64,000 bases of DNA, taken from Ruminiclostridium papyrosolvens C7 (GTDB taxonomy: Bacteria; Bacillota; Clostridia; Acetivibrionales; DSM-1351). The notes beneath the pieces are model-generated. The model saw nothing but the letters and a program-made list of their open reading frames with translations. It was not told where the DNA came from and did not search any database. The stretch spans positions 62,001 through 126,000 of the forward strand of contig NZ_ATAY01000030.1 of assembly GCF_000421965.1 (NCBI RefSeq), in the 5' to 3' direction. Below, in pieces: positions 35,103-43,477 of this stretch. Every line of letters starts with the position of its first letter. Within the stretch, counting starts at the first letter, position 1. A program made the position numbers and the translations under genes.

Positions 35103-35139
35103 TATTTAAATAATACGATATAAGTTCCTGTTCTGTCAA
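35103..35139 (-). promoter_or_regulatory. promoter of the sulfur flavoprotein operon with a palindrome over the -10
   Basis: On the minus strand TTGACA (35139-35134), 18-base spacer, TATTAT (35115-35110). A TATTTAAATA palindrome at 35103-35112 overlaps the -10 end and could be part of an ArsR operator. Confidence 0.5.
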
Positions 35140-35219
35140 TAAATTATAAGAATATAAAAGTAAATTACAGGTAAAATAAGTATATTGATTTAATAAATAG
35201 GTATAAGGAGTGTAATGTC

Positions 35220-35354
35220 ATGAGCAATAAGAAAATTAAAAAAAGTAATAAGCAGAAGCAAGACGGTGCTTTCCATTCAAAAAATATAAAACATGATCCC
35301 CAAGCGGAAAGTGCCAGAGCAAAATTCGGTAAGGAGACTCCGGCATCTGAATAA
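35220..35354 (+). CDS. 44-residue basic small protein
   Basis: ATG 35220 to TAA 35354, with AAGGAG at 35205-35210 placed 9 bases upstream. The product is lysine-rich and ends in HDPQAESARAKFGKETPASE. The strong ribosome site and the compositional match to short clostridial proteins of the CPC_1213 type (recalled, not checked) support it being real. No function is known to me. Confidence 0.55.
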   Translation: MSNKKIKKSNKQKQDGAFHSKNIKHDPQAESARAKFGKETPASE

Positions 35355-35786
35355 ATTGAATAAACAGTCTAAGATTTTAAAAATGGGGTTGTCGAAAAAC
35401 AGATAGTTTTTCTGTTTTAACACTGGTACTACCGTATAAAATTATATCAATGATTGCTTCCAAGATATTTGCAAGAGTTTCTGGCGGCTCATCATAGGAT
35501 ATTTTACCGTCGCTCACATTCATCGTCCATAATTCATGGTTTCGCTAAAACTTACATCGTGTAAGTTTTCCGGTAAAATATCCATGTTCAACCATAAACA
35601 ACTGCAAATATCTTTAATCAAGCTTCCATTGATATAATTTATACTCTAAGTATAGGTTAAGAAAGATAAAAATTAATTTTTCGACAACCCCATTTGTTAT
35701 TGCTTAGGCATAGGAGGATATCTGCCGATATATATATTGGCGATTAATCAGTAAATATTAACCAATTCAAAGGAGGATTTATCTAA
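35355..35786. other. gene-free stretch dominated by a fold-back element
   Basis: A 432-base gap. Most of it is the 315-bp fold-back element at 35381-35695; the remaining 90 bases before ATG 35787 hold the promoter region and GGAGG at 35772-35776 for the next gene. Confidence 0.6.
35381..35695. mobile_element. 315-bp MITE-like fold-back element
   Basis: The ends are perfect 19-bp inverted repeats, AAATGGGGTTGTCGAAAAA at 35381-35399 and its reverse complement at 35677-35695. Inside, further mirror-matched arms occur in the same order: 35439-35452 with 35627-35640 (14 bp), 35463-35473 with 35603-35613 (11 bp), 35497-35509 with 35571-35583 (13 bp), 35547-35555 with 35561-35569 (9 bp). The whole element can therefore fold into one long interrupted hairpin. 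It encodes no protein. Terminal GGGGTTGTCG-like ends resemble insertion-sequence termini, so a non-autonomous transposable element is the best reading. No clear target duplication is visible beyond a possible AT. Confidence 0.7.
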
Positions 35787-36902
35787 ATGAAAAAAATTAT
35801 TGCCGTACTTCTATGTATTATGTTGCTTCTTAACACCGGAATTGTTATGGCAGCGCAGACCAGCTCCGTACAAGAGGATAAGGCGGCAAAGATTATTATT
35901 GACGGAGTTCCGCTAAAGCTTTCCAATGTGGCCATAATCAAGGATAAAAAGCTTATGCTGTCCACAGAAGTGTTTACAGGTTTGGGAGTAGCTAAAACCG
36001 GTCAGGTTTGGGATAAAAGTAAAACAAAGCTTACTTTAACAAAGGGAAAAACAAAGCTTGTTATGCAGATTAACAGTTCAACTGCCACATTAAACGGTAC
36101 TAAAAAAACTGTTTCCGTAAAGCCATTTTTATATAAAAGTAAAGCATATTTTCCGGTTGATTTTGTTGCAGACTGTTTTGGCAGAAATATAAATAAGGAT
36201 AGTCAGACCAATACATATTTCCTAAGAGATAAATCCTCATTTTCAAAAAACAAGTTACTTTTAGACAATGTTCTAAAATCAATGAATTCAGTTTCAAAGT
36301 TAAAGGTCAAAGAGAATGCAGAGCTTTCATTAAAGGGAACTGGCCTTGATATAAAACTTACTGCACCTGTATCAACTTTAATGGATTTAAAATCAAAAAA
36401 AGCCTTCAGTACTATTAACTACAAAATGAATACAAATGGTGAAGTTACAGAGAATAATATTCTTATTGCCATGAATGACAACAAGCAATATTCCCAGGTT
36501 GACCAGGGAGAATGGACTCATGAGGATATGAGCGAGAAAGAATTTACTGACGGCTTTGCGTTCAATTCTTTAGTAAAGTATGACAATACTATTTTATCTG
36601 CGTTAACTTCCGTTAACGGAAAAGATAAGAACGAAGTAATTCTTAAAGGAAACGTTATTATCGGTAGTACATTATCCGATTTTTTAACCAGTCAGGAGTT
36701 AATCAAAAATCAAATTTCTTCAAAATACGTTGAGTTGACTATAAATACAAGTACAAACTGTATCAGTAAAATTATATTAAAAGAATCAGGAACTACTGAT
36801 ATAGAAGGTACAAAGTACAATTTTTCAGTAACCTACCAAATGAATTTTTCAGATATAAACGGAAACTTTGAGGTAGAAATGCCAAGTGATTTGAACTCAT
36901 AA
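35787..36902 (+). CDS. secreted copper-amine-oxidase N-terminal-like domain protein
   Basis: A 371-residue exported protein. The signal peptide covers about residues 1-23 (cleavage near VMAAQT). Residues 30-140 match the copper amine oxidase N-terminal-like domain common in clostridial surface proteins (KIIIDGVPLKLSNVAIIKDK begins it; AYFPVDFVADCFG ends it). The C-terminal 220 residues are beta-rich with repeated Ser/Thr-Lys and resemble lipoprotein-type LppX/DUF domains; no enzyme motif is seen. Cell-surface role unknown. GGAGG at 35772-35776 sets the start. Confidence 0.75.
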   Translation: MKKIIAVLLCIMLLLNTGIVMAAQTSSVQEDKAAKIIIDGVPLKLSNVAIIKDKKLMLSTEVFTGLGVAKTGQVWDKSKTKLTLTKGKTKLVMQINSSTATLNGTKKTVSVKPFLYKSKAYFPVDFVADCFGRNINKDSQTNTYFLRDKSSFSKNKLLLDNVLKSMNSVSKLKVKENAELSLKGTGLDIKLTAPVSTLMDLKSKKAFSTINYKMNTNGEVTENNILIAMNDNKQYSQVDQGEWTHEDMSEKEFTDGFAFNSLVKYDNTILSALTSVNGKDKNEVILKGNVIIGSTLSDFLTSQELIKNQISSKYVELTINTSTNCISKIILKESGTTDIEGTKYNFSVTYQMNFSDINGNFEVEMPSDLNS

Positions 36903-36903
36903 T

Positions 36904-36950
36904 AAATTAAAAGCCTTGCACCGTCTGATACGCTGCAAGGCTTTTAATTT
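36904..36950. terminator. bidirectional terminator between convergent genes
   Basis: Perfect 17-bp arms AAATTAAAAGCCTTGCA (36904-36920) and TGCAAGGCTTTTAATTT (36934-36950), with A/T tracts on both sides, between the secreted protein gene and uppP. Confidence 0.9.
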
Positions 36951-36958
36951 GCCACTAT

Positions 36959-37804
36959 TTAAAAGAATCCCATAAATCCTGCTATTAAAACTATAACTGC
37001 AAAAATCATTCTGTATATTGCAAAGGATTTGAGAGGCTTTCTTTTCAGATATGAAATAAACTGACTGATTACAGCTACAGATACTAAAAACGCTACTACA
37101 AACCCAACTACAAGGGAGATTAGTTCGGCAGCCGGAAGTGAGGTCAGGCCTCCGATTTTGATAATTTCCAAAAGGCTATAGCCAAACATGACCGGAATGG
37201 CAAGGAAGAATGAAAACTCTGCTCCTACAACAGTAGAAAGACCAGCGACCCATCCACCTATAATTGTTGAGGCGGAACGGGACATACCCGGAATTATTGC
37301 CAGACACTGAAAAGCACCGATTATCAAGGCTTGCTTTGGAGTTACGCTCAGCTTTTGCTTACCTAGATTGTTGTTTCGGAATCTCTTTTCTGCATATATC
37401 ATCCACAAACCGCCTAGTATCAGAACAATAGCTACTGTGACAGGAGTCATAAGATATTTTTCAACGGGCTTATCCAGTAGAAGCTTAACAGCTGCTCCGG
37501 GGAGGCAGGCTATAAAAATCATAAACCAGAATTTGAAACCTGACTTTTCATACCCAACCTTCTGAGGAAAGAAATTTATAATAGTTTCCTTTATCTTTTT
37601 CCAATATAGCAGAACAACTGCCAATATGGCACCTAACTGAATTACATATGTATACATTTCAACATAGTTTGGGCTGGCACTTTTAAACCCCATTATATTT
37701 TCAAAAATAATCAAATGCCCTGTTGAAGAAATAGGGAGAAATTCAGTGACACCTTCAACAATTCCCAGAACTATTGATTTAAGCACAAATAACAAAGTAT
37801 CCAT
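36959..37804 (-). CDS. uppP: undecaprenyl-diphosphatase
   Basis: A 281-residue polytopic membrane enzyme that dephosphorylates undecaprenyl pyrophosphate to recycle the lipid carrier for peptidoglycan and wall polymers; it also gives bacitracin tolerance. Family motifs are EGVTEFLPISSTGHLII near residue 18 (catalytic Glu pair region) and PGMSRSASTIIGGW. About eight membrane segments. Length matches BacA/UppP. Confidence 0.95.
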   Translation of the reverse strand: MDTLLFVLKSIVLGIVEGVTEFLPISSTGHLIIFENIMGFKSASPNYVEMYTYVIQLGAILAVVLLYWKKIKETIINFFPQKVGYEKSGFKFWFMIFIACLPGAAVKLLLDKPVEKYLMTPVTVAIVLILGGLWMIYAEKRFRNNNLGKQKLSVTPKQALIIGAFQCLAIIPGMSRSASTIIGGWVAGLSTVVGAEFSFFLAIPVMFGYSLLEIIKIGGLTSLPAAELISLVVGFVVAFLVSVAVISQFISYLKRKPLKSFAIYRMIFAVIVLIAGFMGFF

Positions 37805-38103
37805 TTCCTACCACCTTTTTTCATATTAAATTTGAATTGTATTTCCTGCCTATTGCCTTTTGTATATAGGTTACTTAAATACTCAAAGTTAGTCAAGCAA
37901 ACTTTGACACCGGGTAATAACATTTAATTTTACGATTTTAGAGACGCCATTGTCTGAAATGTACCCGTTTCAAGAGAATTGGATAGGAAATAACAAAATT
38001 TAGCTTATTTATGGCATAATGGGTATAAATTATTATGGACAGGGGTGTGTGTGGACTGTAAAATATTTTTGTATATTTATTTTATTAAACGGGAGTGTAT
38101 ACT
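37805..38103. other. intergenic region between divergent uppP and trmB
   Basis: About 300 bases. Two small inverted repeats are visible: TCAAAGTT/AACTTTGA (37883-37890 and 37900-37907) near the expected uppP promoter, and TGAAATG/CGTTTCA (37955-37972, one mismatch). A GTG-start ribosome site GGAG lies at 38092-38095. No gene or riboswitch was recognised. Confidence 0.4.
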
Positions 38104-38814
38104 GTGAGGCTTAGAAGAAAACCATGGGCAAGACCTGAACTGGCGGCATGTGATTTTTATGTGGGTGATCCGCCCGGATATAAGGGCAGATGGCGGGAGT
38201 TTTTTGGCAACAGCAATCCCATACATGTGGAACTGGGGTGCGGCAAGGGAGGCTTTATATCGAGGCTTGCTGCTGATAATCAAAACATCAACTATATAGC
38301 TATAGATTTAAAAAGTGAAGTTCTTGGACTTGCAAAACGTAAGATTGAGAAAGAATATAATGAAAAAGGTATTAAAGAAATAAAGAATATCAGGCTTATG
38401 TCCCAGAATATTGAATTAATTGACAATATGCTGGACACTGCAGACTCAATTGACAAGATTTATATTAACTTCTGCAATCCGTGGCCTAAGACTCCGTATA
38501 AGAAAAAAAGACTGACACATGGTAAACAGCTTGTAAAGTATAAACAATTTATGACGTCAGGTGCGGAAATTTGGTTTAAGACCGATGATGACGGTCTTTT
38601 TGAAGATTCAGTAAAATATTTTGAAGAAAATGGGTTTATAATAAAATATAAAACCTGGAATTTACATGAAAGCGGCTTTGAGGAGAATGTTCCAACAGAA
38701 CATGAGATAATGTTCTCTGAAGATGGAATTCCAATAAAGTTCCTGATTGCAGAATATAAAATGGAAATACTTGAAGTTGCTTGCATTGGTATAAATACAA
38801 AAGAGGAAAATTAA
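38104..38814 (+). CDS. trmB: tRNA (guanine-N7-)-methyltransferase
   Basis: A 236-residue SAM-dependent enzyme that methylates G46 of tRNA. Landmarks are [13 protein letters not shown] at the N terminus, the SAM site [11 protein letters not shown] and the TrmB-specific [16 protein letters not shown]. The frame extends to GTG 38095, but GGGAG at 38091-38095 fits GTG 38104 and the MRLRR start is typical. It overlaps nothing and is followed after two bases by a second methyltransferase gene. Confidence 0.93.
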   Translation: MRLRRKPWARPELAACDFYVGDPPGYKGRWREFFGNSNPIHVELGCGKGGFISRLAADNQNINYIAIDLKSEVLGLAKRKIEKEYNEKGIKEIKNIRLMSQNIELIDNMLDTADSIDKIYINFCNPWPKTPYKKKRLTHGKQLVKYKQFMTSGAEIWFKTDDDGLFEDSVKYFEENGFIIKYKTWNLHESGFEENVPTEHEIMFSEDGIPIKFLIAEYKMEILEVACIGINTKEEN

Positions 38815-38816
38815 CT

Positions 38817-39542
38817 ATGTCATTTTATCAAAAGATATCTAAATATTATGATTACATTTTTCCTACGGGAAAAGAGCAGATTGATTTCCTTAGGGAGATT
38901 GCGGGAGAACCGCCAAAATCCGTACTGGATATAGCCTGTGGAACAGGGGGGTATTCTCTTGAACTGAACAGACAGGGCTACAATGTAACGGCTGTGGATT
39001 TAGACAAAGAAATGATACACAGACTTGAAATTAAAGCAAAAGAAAATAATCAATCTGTAAGGTTTATGCAGGGAAATATGCTTGAGTTGCAGAATAAGAT
39101 TTCTGATAGCTTTGATTTGGTTTTTTGCATTGGGAATTCCATAGTGCATCTTGAAAATCTGGAACAGATAAGAGAATTTGTAAAGACTGCAAAACAGCTG
39201 ACGGGTAAAGAAGGCAATCTTGTTCTTCAGATAATAAACTTTGACAGAATAATACTTAGAGATATTAAAAGCCTGCCGACTATTGAGAACAAAGATGTAG
39301 GACTTACTTTTGAGAGAAACTACAGGTACGACAGGGGCTGCAACAGGATATATTTTAATACTTGTCTTAGTGTTGACGGAGAAGTATACAAAAATGAAAT
39401 ACCTCTTTATCCCCTTAGAGAGGATGATCTGGTAGAAGCGGTTTCAGAGGCAGGGTTCAAAAGAGTAAAGCTTTTTGCAGATTTTAACGGGAATGAGTTT
39501 GACAAGTACAACTCATATATGCTGGTACTTTGGGCAAGATAG
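38817..39542 (+). CDS. class I SAM-dependent methyltransferase, substrate unknown
   Basis: A 241-residue methyltransferase with motif I VLDIACGTGGYSLEL and VTAVDLDKEM. The C-terminal part (YRYDRGCNRIYFNTCLS) is like the YqeM/CheR-like small-molecule class; no substrate clue is present. The frame opens at 38781 inside trmB, but GAGG at 38803-38806 and ATG 38817 two bases after the trmB stop mark the start. Coupled translation with trmB is likely. Confidence 0.82.
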   Translation: MSFYQKISKYYDYIFPTGKEQIDFLREIAGEPPKSVLDIACGTGGYSLELNRQGYNVTAVDLDKEMIHRLEIKAKENNQSVRFMQGNMLELQNKISDSFDLVFCIGNSIVHLENLEQIREFVKTAKQLTGKEGNLVLQIINFDRIILRDIKSLPTIENKDVGLTFERNYRYDRGCNRIYFNTCLSVDGEVYKNEIPLYPLREDDLVEAVSEAGFKRVKLFADFNGNEFDKYNSYMLVLWAR

Positions 39543-39596
39543 CATGTCTTTAGTATACGGTGATGATGTAATTTAACGGGGAAGGGATTGTTATTT

Positions 39597-40289
39597 ATGA
39601 GCAGAATAGGCCAAGAAATAAATAAGGTGAGGCTGAAAAAAGGAAAGACTCCAAAGCAGCTTGCAAAGGCATTGGGAGTTTCAGAAAGTTTTGTACTGGA
39701 TATAGAATCAGGTAAAAAAATAGTTAGTGACGACATGATTGGCAGAATTTCTAAAGCACTTGACTTTGAACTTGGGCCTATCGGACTTTTTGCTTCAGAT
39801 GATAAGTTTGCACCGGGTATTGGAAATAATGATAGTGTCCGTCCCGTTAAAAAAGTGGCACCTGTTGTTTCTAATGAGCCTGTACAGCAGGTGTGGGATG
39901 ATGCATTCGGTAATATTTTGAAAACTGTACCGGTTTATGGCTACAAAATGGACAGGATTATTGACAAAAAACTGCTTCCAATCGAAAAAAACAAGGTTGA
40001 GGGTTATGCAAAAGAAAAGGTATTCTATCTGAATATTGAAGACACTGACATGGCCGGTTTCAGAATATTTAAAGGGGACAGAGCCTTAGGCATTCTTGAA
40101 AATCAGATAGACAAGGACGGTATTTTTCTTATTGAATATAACGAAGAGAGAGCTGTAAGACAGGTTAAGAAACTTCAGGGGGACAAGCTACTTCTGGTAT
40201 ACAACCGGGGGACCCTTATAACGGAAACGGTGGGTACTAAGGAAGTTAAGGTAATTGCCAGACTGGTAAAGCTGGAAGTGATTCTTTAA
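39597..40289 (+). CDS. XRE-family helix-turn-helix protein with C-terminal S24/LexA-like fold
   Basis: About 230 residues. Residues 3-57 form an XRE HTH (IGQEINKVRLKKGKTPKQLA, then LGVSESFVLDIESGKK). Residues 145-230 resemble the beta-rich LexA/S24 fold (GFRIFKGDRALGILENQIDKD is the usual start) but the Ser-Lys protease dyad is not evident, so it may bind rather than cleave. TTG 39588 is in frame; ATG 39597 with GGGGAAGGG 10 bases upstream is preferred. Target genes unknown. Confidence 0.75.
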   Translation: MSRIGQEINKVRLKKGKTPKQLAKALGVSESFVLDIESGKKIVSDDMIGRISKALDFELGPIGLFASDDKFAPGIGNNDSVRPVKKVAPVVSNEPVQQVWDDAFGNILKTVPVYGYKMDRIIDKKLLPIEKNKVEGYAKEKVFYLNIEDTDMAGFRIFKGDRALGILENQIDKDGIFLIEYNEERAVRQVKKLQGDKLLLVYNRGTLITETVGTKEVKVIARLVKLEVIL

Positions 40290-40311
40290 GCAAAGCAGAG
40301 GGTTTAATGAT

Positions 40312-41376
40312 ATGCAAAAAATTGTAAAATCCCGTTTAAAAACACTAGGACTTCCTCCGGGAAGTCTTGTTCATATTGGTGAGAAAAAAAGGGATACCAC
40401 GGTTATAACTCAGATTGAGTATGGAGAAGATACCTTCAGGCAAAGTAATATTTCTTCCAAAAACTTGTCTGAAATAAAACAATCTGAAGGAAAAGCACTT
40501 TGGTTGAATATTGAAGGCCTGCATGAGACGGAGGTTCTGGCTGAAATAGGCGAAAAATTCGGTCTGCATCCACTGGTTATGGAGGACATCCTCAATACTG
40601 ACCAACGTCCCAAAATCGAGTTTAGTCAGGACTATATGTATATTTGTGCAAAGATGATTTCCTATGACAGAAGGCTCGGAGAGTTCGATATAGAGCAAAT
40701 CAGCCTTGTTCTCGGTAAGAATTTTGTTATATCCTTTTGTGAAAAGGATACGGACATTTTTGCACCGGTAATTAAGAGATTAAGTCTTAGTGCAGGCAGA
40801 ATAAGAAAGCTTGGCACAGATTACCTTATGTATTGTCTGCTGGACATAATTGTGGACAACTATTTTACCGTACTGGAGGACTTCAGTGAAGAGATTGAGA
40901 TTGCAGAGGATGAGCTGATAGTACGGACTACTTCAAAGACCCTTAAAACCATACATAAGCTAAAAAGGCAGGTTTTGTTTCTTCACAAGGCAGTCTGGCC
41001 TTTAAGGGATGTTCTGTCTTCCCTTGAACGAGGTGAAATCGAGCTGATAAATGAGTCTACTAACATTTTTATAAGAGATTTATATGATCACGTTGTTCAG
41101 GCTATGGATACAACCGAAACCATCAGAGATATACTCTCAAGTATGCTGGATATATATCTTTCAAGTACCAGTAACCGTATGAACGAAATTATGAAGGTAC
41201 TCACGATTATATCCACTGTCTTTATGCCCTTATCCTTTATTGTAGGAATATACGGCATGAATATCAGAAATATGCCTGAATTGGGCTGGCCTTACATGTA
41301 TCCTGTTTTATGGGTGATAATGATTGCAATTGCCGCCTCTATGCTCTATTATTTCAAAAAGAAAAAGTGGTGGTAG
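40312..41376 (+). CDS. corA: CorA magnesium transport protein
   Basis: A 354-residue CorA channel. The long cytoplasmic N-terminal domain is followed by two C-terminal membrane helices carrying the gate motif YGMNIRNMPELGWP, the canonical GMN signature. It mediates Mg2+ (also Co2+/Ni2+) uptake. The gene is 22 bases after the XRE gene, with GAGGG-like site; no riboswitch was seen upstream. Confidence 0.93.
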   Translation: MQKIVKSRLKTLGLPPGSLVHIGEKKRDTTVITQIEYGEDTFRQSNISSKNLSEIKQSEGKALWLNIEGLHETEVLAEIGEKFGLHPLVMEDILNTDQRPKIEFSQDYMYICAKMISYDRRLGEFDIEQISLVLGKNFVISFCEKDTDIFAPVIKRLSLSAGRIRKLGTDYLMYCLLDIIVDNYFTVLEDFSEEIEIAEDELIVRTTSKTLKTIHKLKRQVLFLHKAVWPLRDVLSSLERGEIELINESTNIFIRDLYDHVVQAMDTTETIRDILSSMLDIYLSSTSNRMNEIMKVLTIISTVFMPLSFIVGIYGMNIRNMPELGWPYMYPVLWVIMIAIAASMLYYFKKKKWW

Positions 41377-41444
41377 TAAAAGCTAATATTCATTGAAGAA
41401 TGCAAAATTTTATTATAAAATGAGAAAAAACAGGAGGTTACATA

Positions 41445-42575
41445 ATGACAAACGGAGCATACTATACACAACTATATCCTGATTTGTTTTCTGAAATAGG
41501 TATTTCCGATGAATTAATCAATAAAAAGATAGATGAAACTTTTAATACCATGTTTTTTGACCCCAAGGAGAGAATTTATTTTGAAATGGGTAATGACATG
41601 GGATATATATTGGATACGGGTAATAATGATGCACGGACTGAGGGAATGAGTTACGGCATGATGATGGCTGTTCAGATGGACCGAAAGGACATATTTGACA
41701 GACTATGGCTCTTTTCAAAAACATATATGCAACATACTAAGGGGAAGTATCAGGGATATTTTGCATGGTCTGTGGCAACCGACGGTACTAAAAATTATGA
41801 CGGCCCTGCACCGGACGGTGAAGAGTATTTTGCAATGGCTCTTTTCTTTGCCGGCAGCAGGTGGGGTGACGGGATTCCGCCTTTTGACTACAGTGTTCAG
41901 GCAAGAGAAATTTTAAGACACTGTCTGCATCAACCGGAAATTGTTAAAGGCGGAAAAGCTATGTGGGACAATTCAAACCACTATATCAAATTTGTCCCGG
42001 AAGCAGCTTATTCAGACCCATCATACCATTTGCCCCATTTTTATGAGCTTTTTGCACTAAAGGCAGATGAACAGGACAGGCCCTTTTGGGAAAAAGCAGC
42101 AGAGGAAAGCAGAAGGTATCTGCATCTGTCATGTAACAAGGATACCGGGATGGCGCCTGAGTACGCAAATTTTGACGGTACTCCCAAGTTGCTGTTTCGG
42201 GATTATGAATTTTATTCAGATGCATACCGGGTAGCGATGAATATAGGTTTGGATGCATCATGGTTCAACAAGGACGAGTCTCTGGGAGAGCTAGTAGATA
42301 AATTGCAGGCATTTTTCAGCGAAAATACCGAACTGGGCGAATACAAGGCCTATACTATTAAAGGAGAACCCTTTGATGAGCCTGCAATGCACCCGGTTGC
42401 AATAATTGCAACCAATGCTGCCGGTTCCTTGGCAGCAAAAGGGAAATACAGACAGCAGTGGGTTAAGGACTTTTGGGAACTCCCCTTAAGAAAAGGAGAA
42501 CGCAGGTATTACGATAACTGTCTTTACTTTTTCAGCTTGTTAATGTTGGCAGGTAAATTCAATATATACATTTAG
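41445..42575 (+). CDS. glycoside hydrolase family 8, reducing-end exo-oligoxylanase-like
   Basis: A 376-residue GH8 (alpha/alpha)6-barrel enzyme. Probable proton donor Glu66 lies in NDARTEGMSYGMMMA; DGTKNYDGPAPDGEEYFAMAL and DNSNHYIKF are GH8 landmarks. No signal peptide, so it acts inside the cell, which fits the reducing-end xylose-releasing exo-oligoxylanase (Rex) subgroup rather than secreted cellulases. It would trim imported xylo-oligosaccharides. No transporter or xylanase gene is adjacent. GGAGG at 41431-41435 sets ATG 41445. Confidence 0.85.
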   Translation: MTNGAYYTQLYPDLFSEIGISDELINKKIDETFNTMFFDPKERIYFEMGNDMGYILDTGNNDARTEGMSYGMMMAVQMDRKDIFDRLWLFSKTYMQHTKGKYQGYFAWSVATDGTKNYDGPAPDGEEYFAMALFFAGSRWGDGIPPFDYSVQAREILRHCLHQPEIVKGGKAMWDNSNHYIKFVPEAAYSDPSYHLPHFYELFALKADEQDRPFWEKAAEESRRYLHLSCNKDTGMAPEYANFDGTPKLLFRDYEFYSDAYRVAMNIGLDASWFNKDESLGELVDKLQAFFSENTELGEYKAYTIKGEPFDEPAMHPVAIIATNAAGSLAAKGKYRQQWVKDFWELPLRKGERRYYDNCLYFFSLLMLAGKFNIYI

Positions 42576-42594
42576 TTTTTTGATACAGACAAAT

Positions 42595-42634
42595 GTGCAG
42601 ATGATTATTTTAAAAATAGTCTCTGTACTTTTTT
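42595..42634 (+). terminator. terminator after the GH8 gene
   Basis: GTGCAGA (42595-42601) pairs with TCTGTAC (42622-42628, one G-T wobble), with inner A/T pairing, followed by TTTTTT at 42629-42634. Confidence 0.6.
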
Positions 42635-42790
42635 ATTTTAACCTTACAGATTTGTAATTTTAAAATTTATGCAATTGTAATTTTAGCTCCGTATAATCTT
42701 GTATATGAAGGATAAGCATCGCCGCGGATTGCTTTTAAAATAATTTACTATTAGTTTAAATGAACTAAAGGATATATGGAGGTAATAAAA

Positions 42791-43477
42791 ATGAAAGAAG
42801 TTTTAAGAATTGAAAATTTGACAAAGAAATATGGAAAAGGACAAAATGAGGTAACCGCAGTTGACAATATAAGTTTTTCAGTTGAAAAAGGCGAGTTCGT
42901 CGCAATTATAGGGCCAAGCGGCTCCGGCAAAAGCACACTGCTGCATTTAATCGGGGGAGTTGATAAACCTACATCGGGTAAAGTATATATTGACGACAAG
43001 GATATTTACGGACTCAGGGAAAAGGACTTATCCATACTAAGAAGAAGAAAAGTGGGTTTTGTATTTCAGGCATATAACCTTATCCCCGTATTAACAGCAG
43101 AAGAGAATATTCTAATGCCCCTGCTTCTGGACAACAGGAAGGAAGATAAGCAATACATTGACGAACTGCTTAAAATACTTGATTTAAAAGACAGAAGAAA
43201 ACACCTGCCATCAGAACTTTCGGGAGGGCAGCAACAGCGTGTTTCAATAGGTAGGGCACTTGCAAACAAACCATCAATAATTCTCGCTGATGAGCCCACA
43301 GGAAACCTTGATACAAAAAACTCCAGAGAGGTTCTGGAATTGTTAAAATACTCGGCAAAAAAATATAACCAGACACTTATACTCATTTCACATGACATGA
43401 ATATAGCAAGCATGGCAGACAGGGTCATAAGTATAGTGGACGGTAAAATCTCTTCCGATGAGGTGGTGAGACAATGA
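42791..43477 (+). CDS. ABC transporter ATP-binding protein (MacB/BceA-like)
   Basis: A 228-residue ATPase of the LolD/MacB/BceA group. Walker A GPSGSGKST, signature LSGGQQQRV and Walker B ILADEPTGNLD are intact. The frame opens at 42776, but GGAGGT at 42778-42783 lies inside that extension, so ATG 42791 is the start. It overlaps the permease gene by four bases (ATGA) and a two-component system follows downstream, the layout of peptide-sensing or detoxification modules. Confidence 0.9.
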   Translation: MKEVLRIENLTKKYGKGQNEVTAVDNISFSVEKGEFVAIIGPSGSGKSTLLHLIGGVDKPTSGKVYIDDKDIYGLREKDLSILRRRKVGFVFQAYNLIPVLTAEENILMPLLLDNRKEDKQYIDELLKILDLKDRRKHLPSELSGGQQQRVSIGRALANKPSIILADEPTGNLDTKNSREVLELLKYSAKKYNQTLILISHDMNIASMADRVISIVDGKISSDEVVRQ

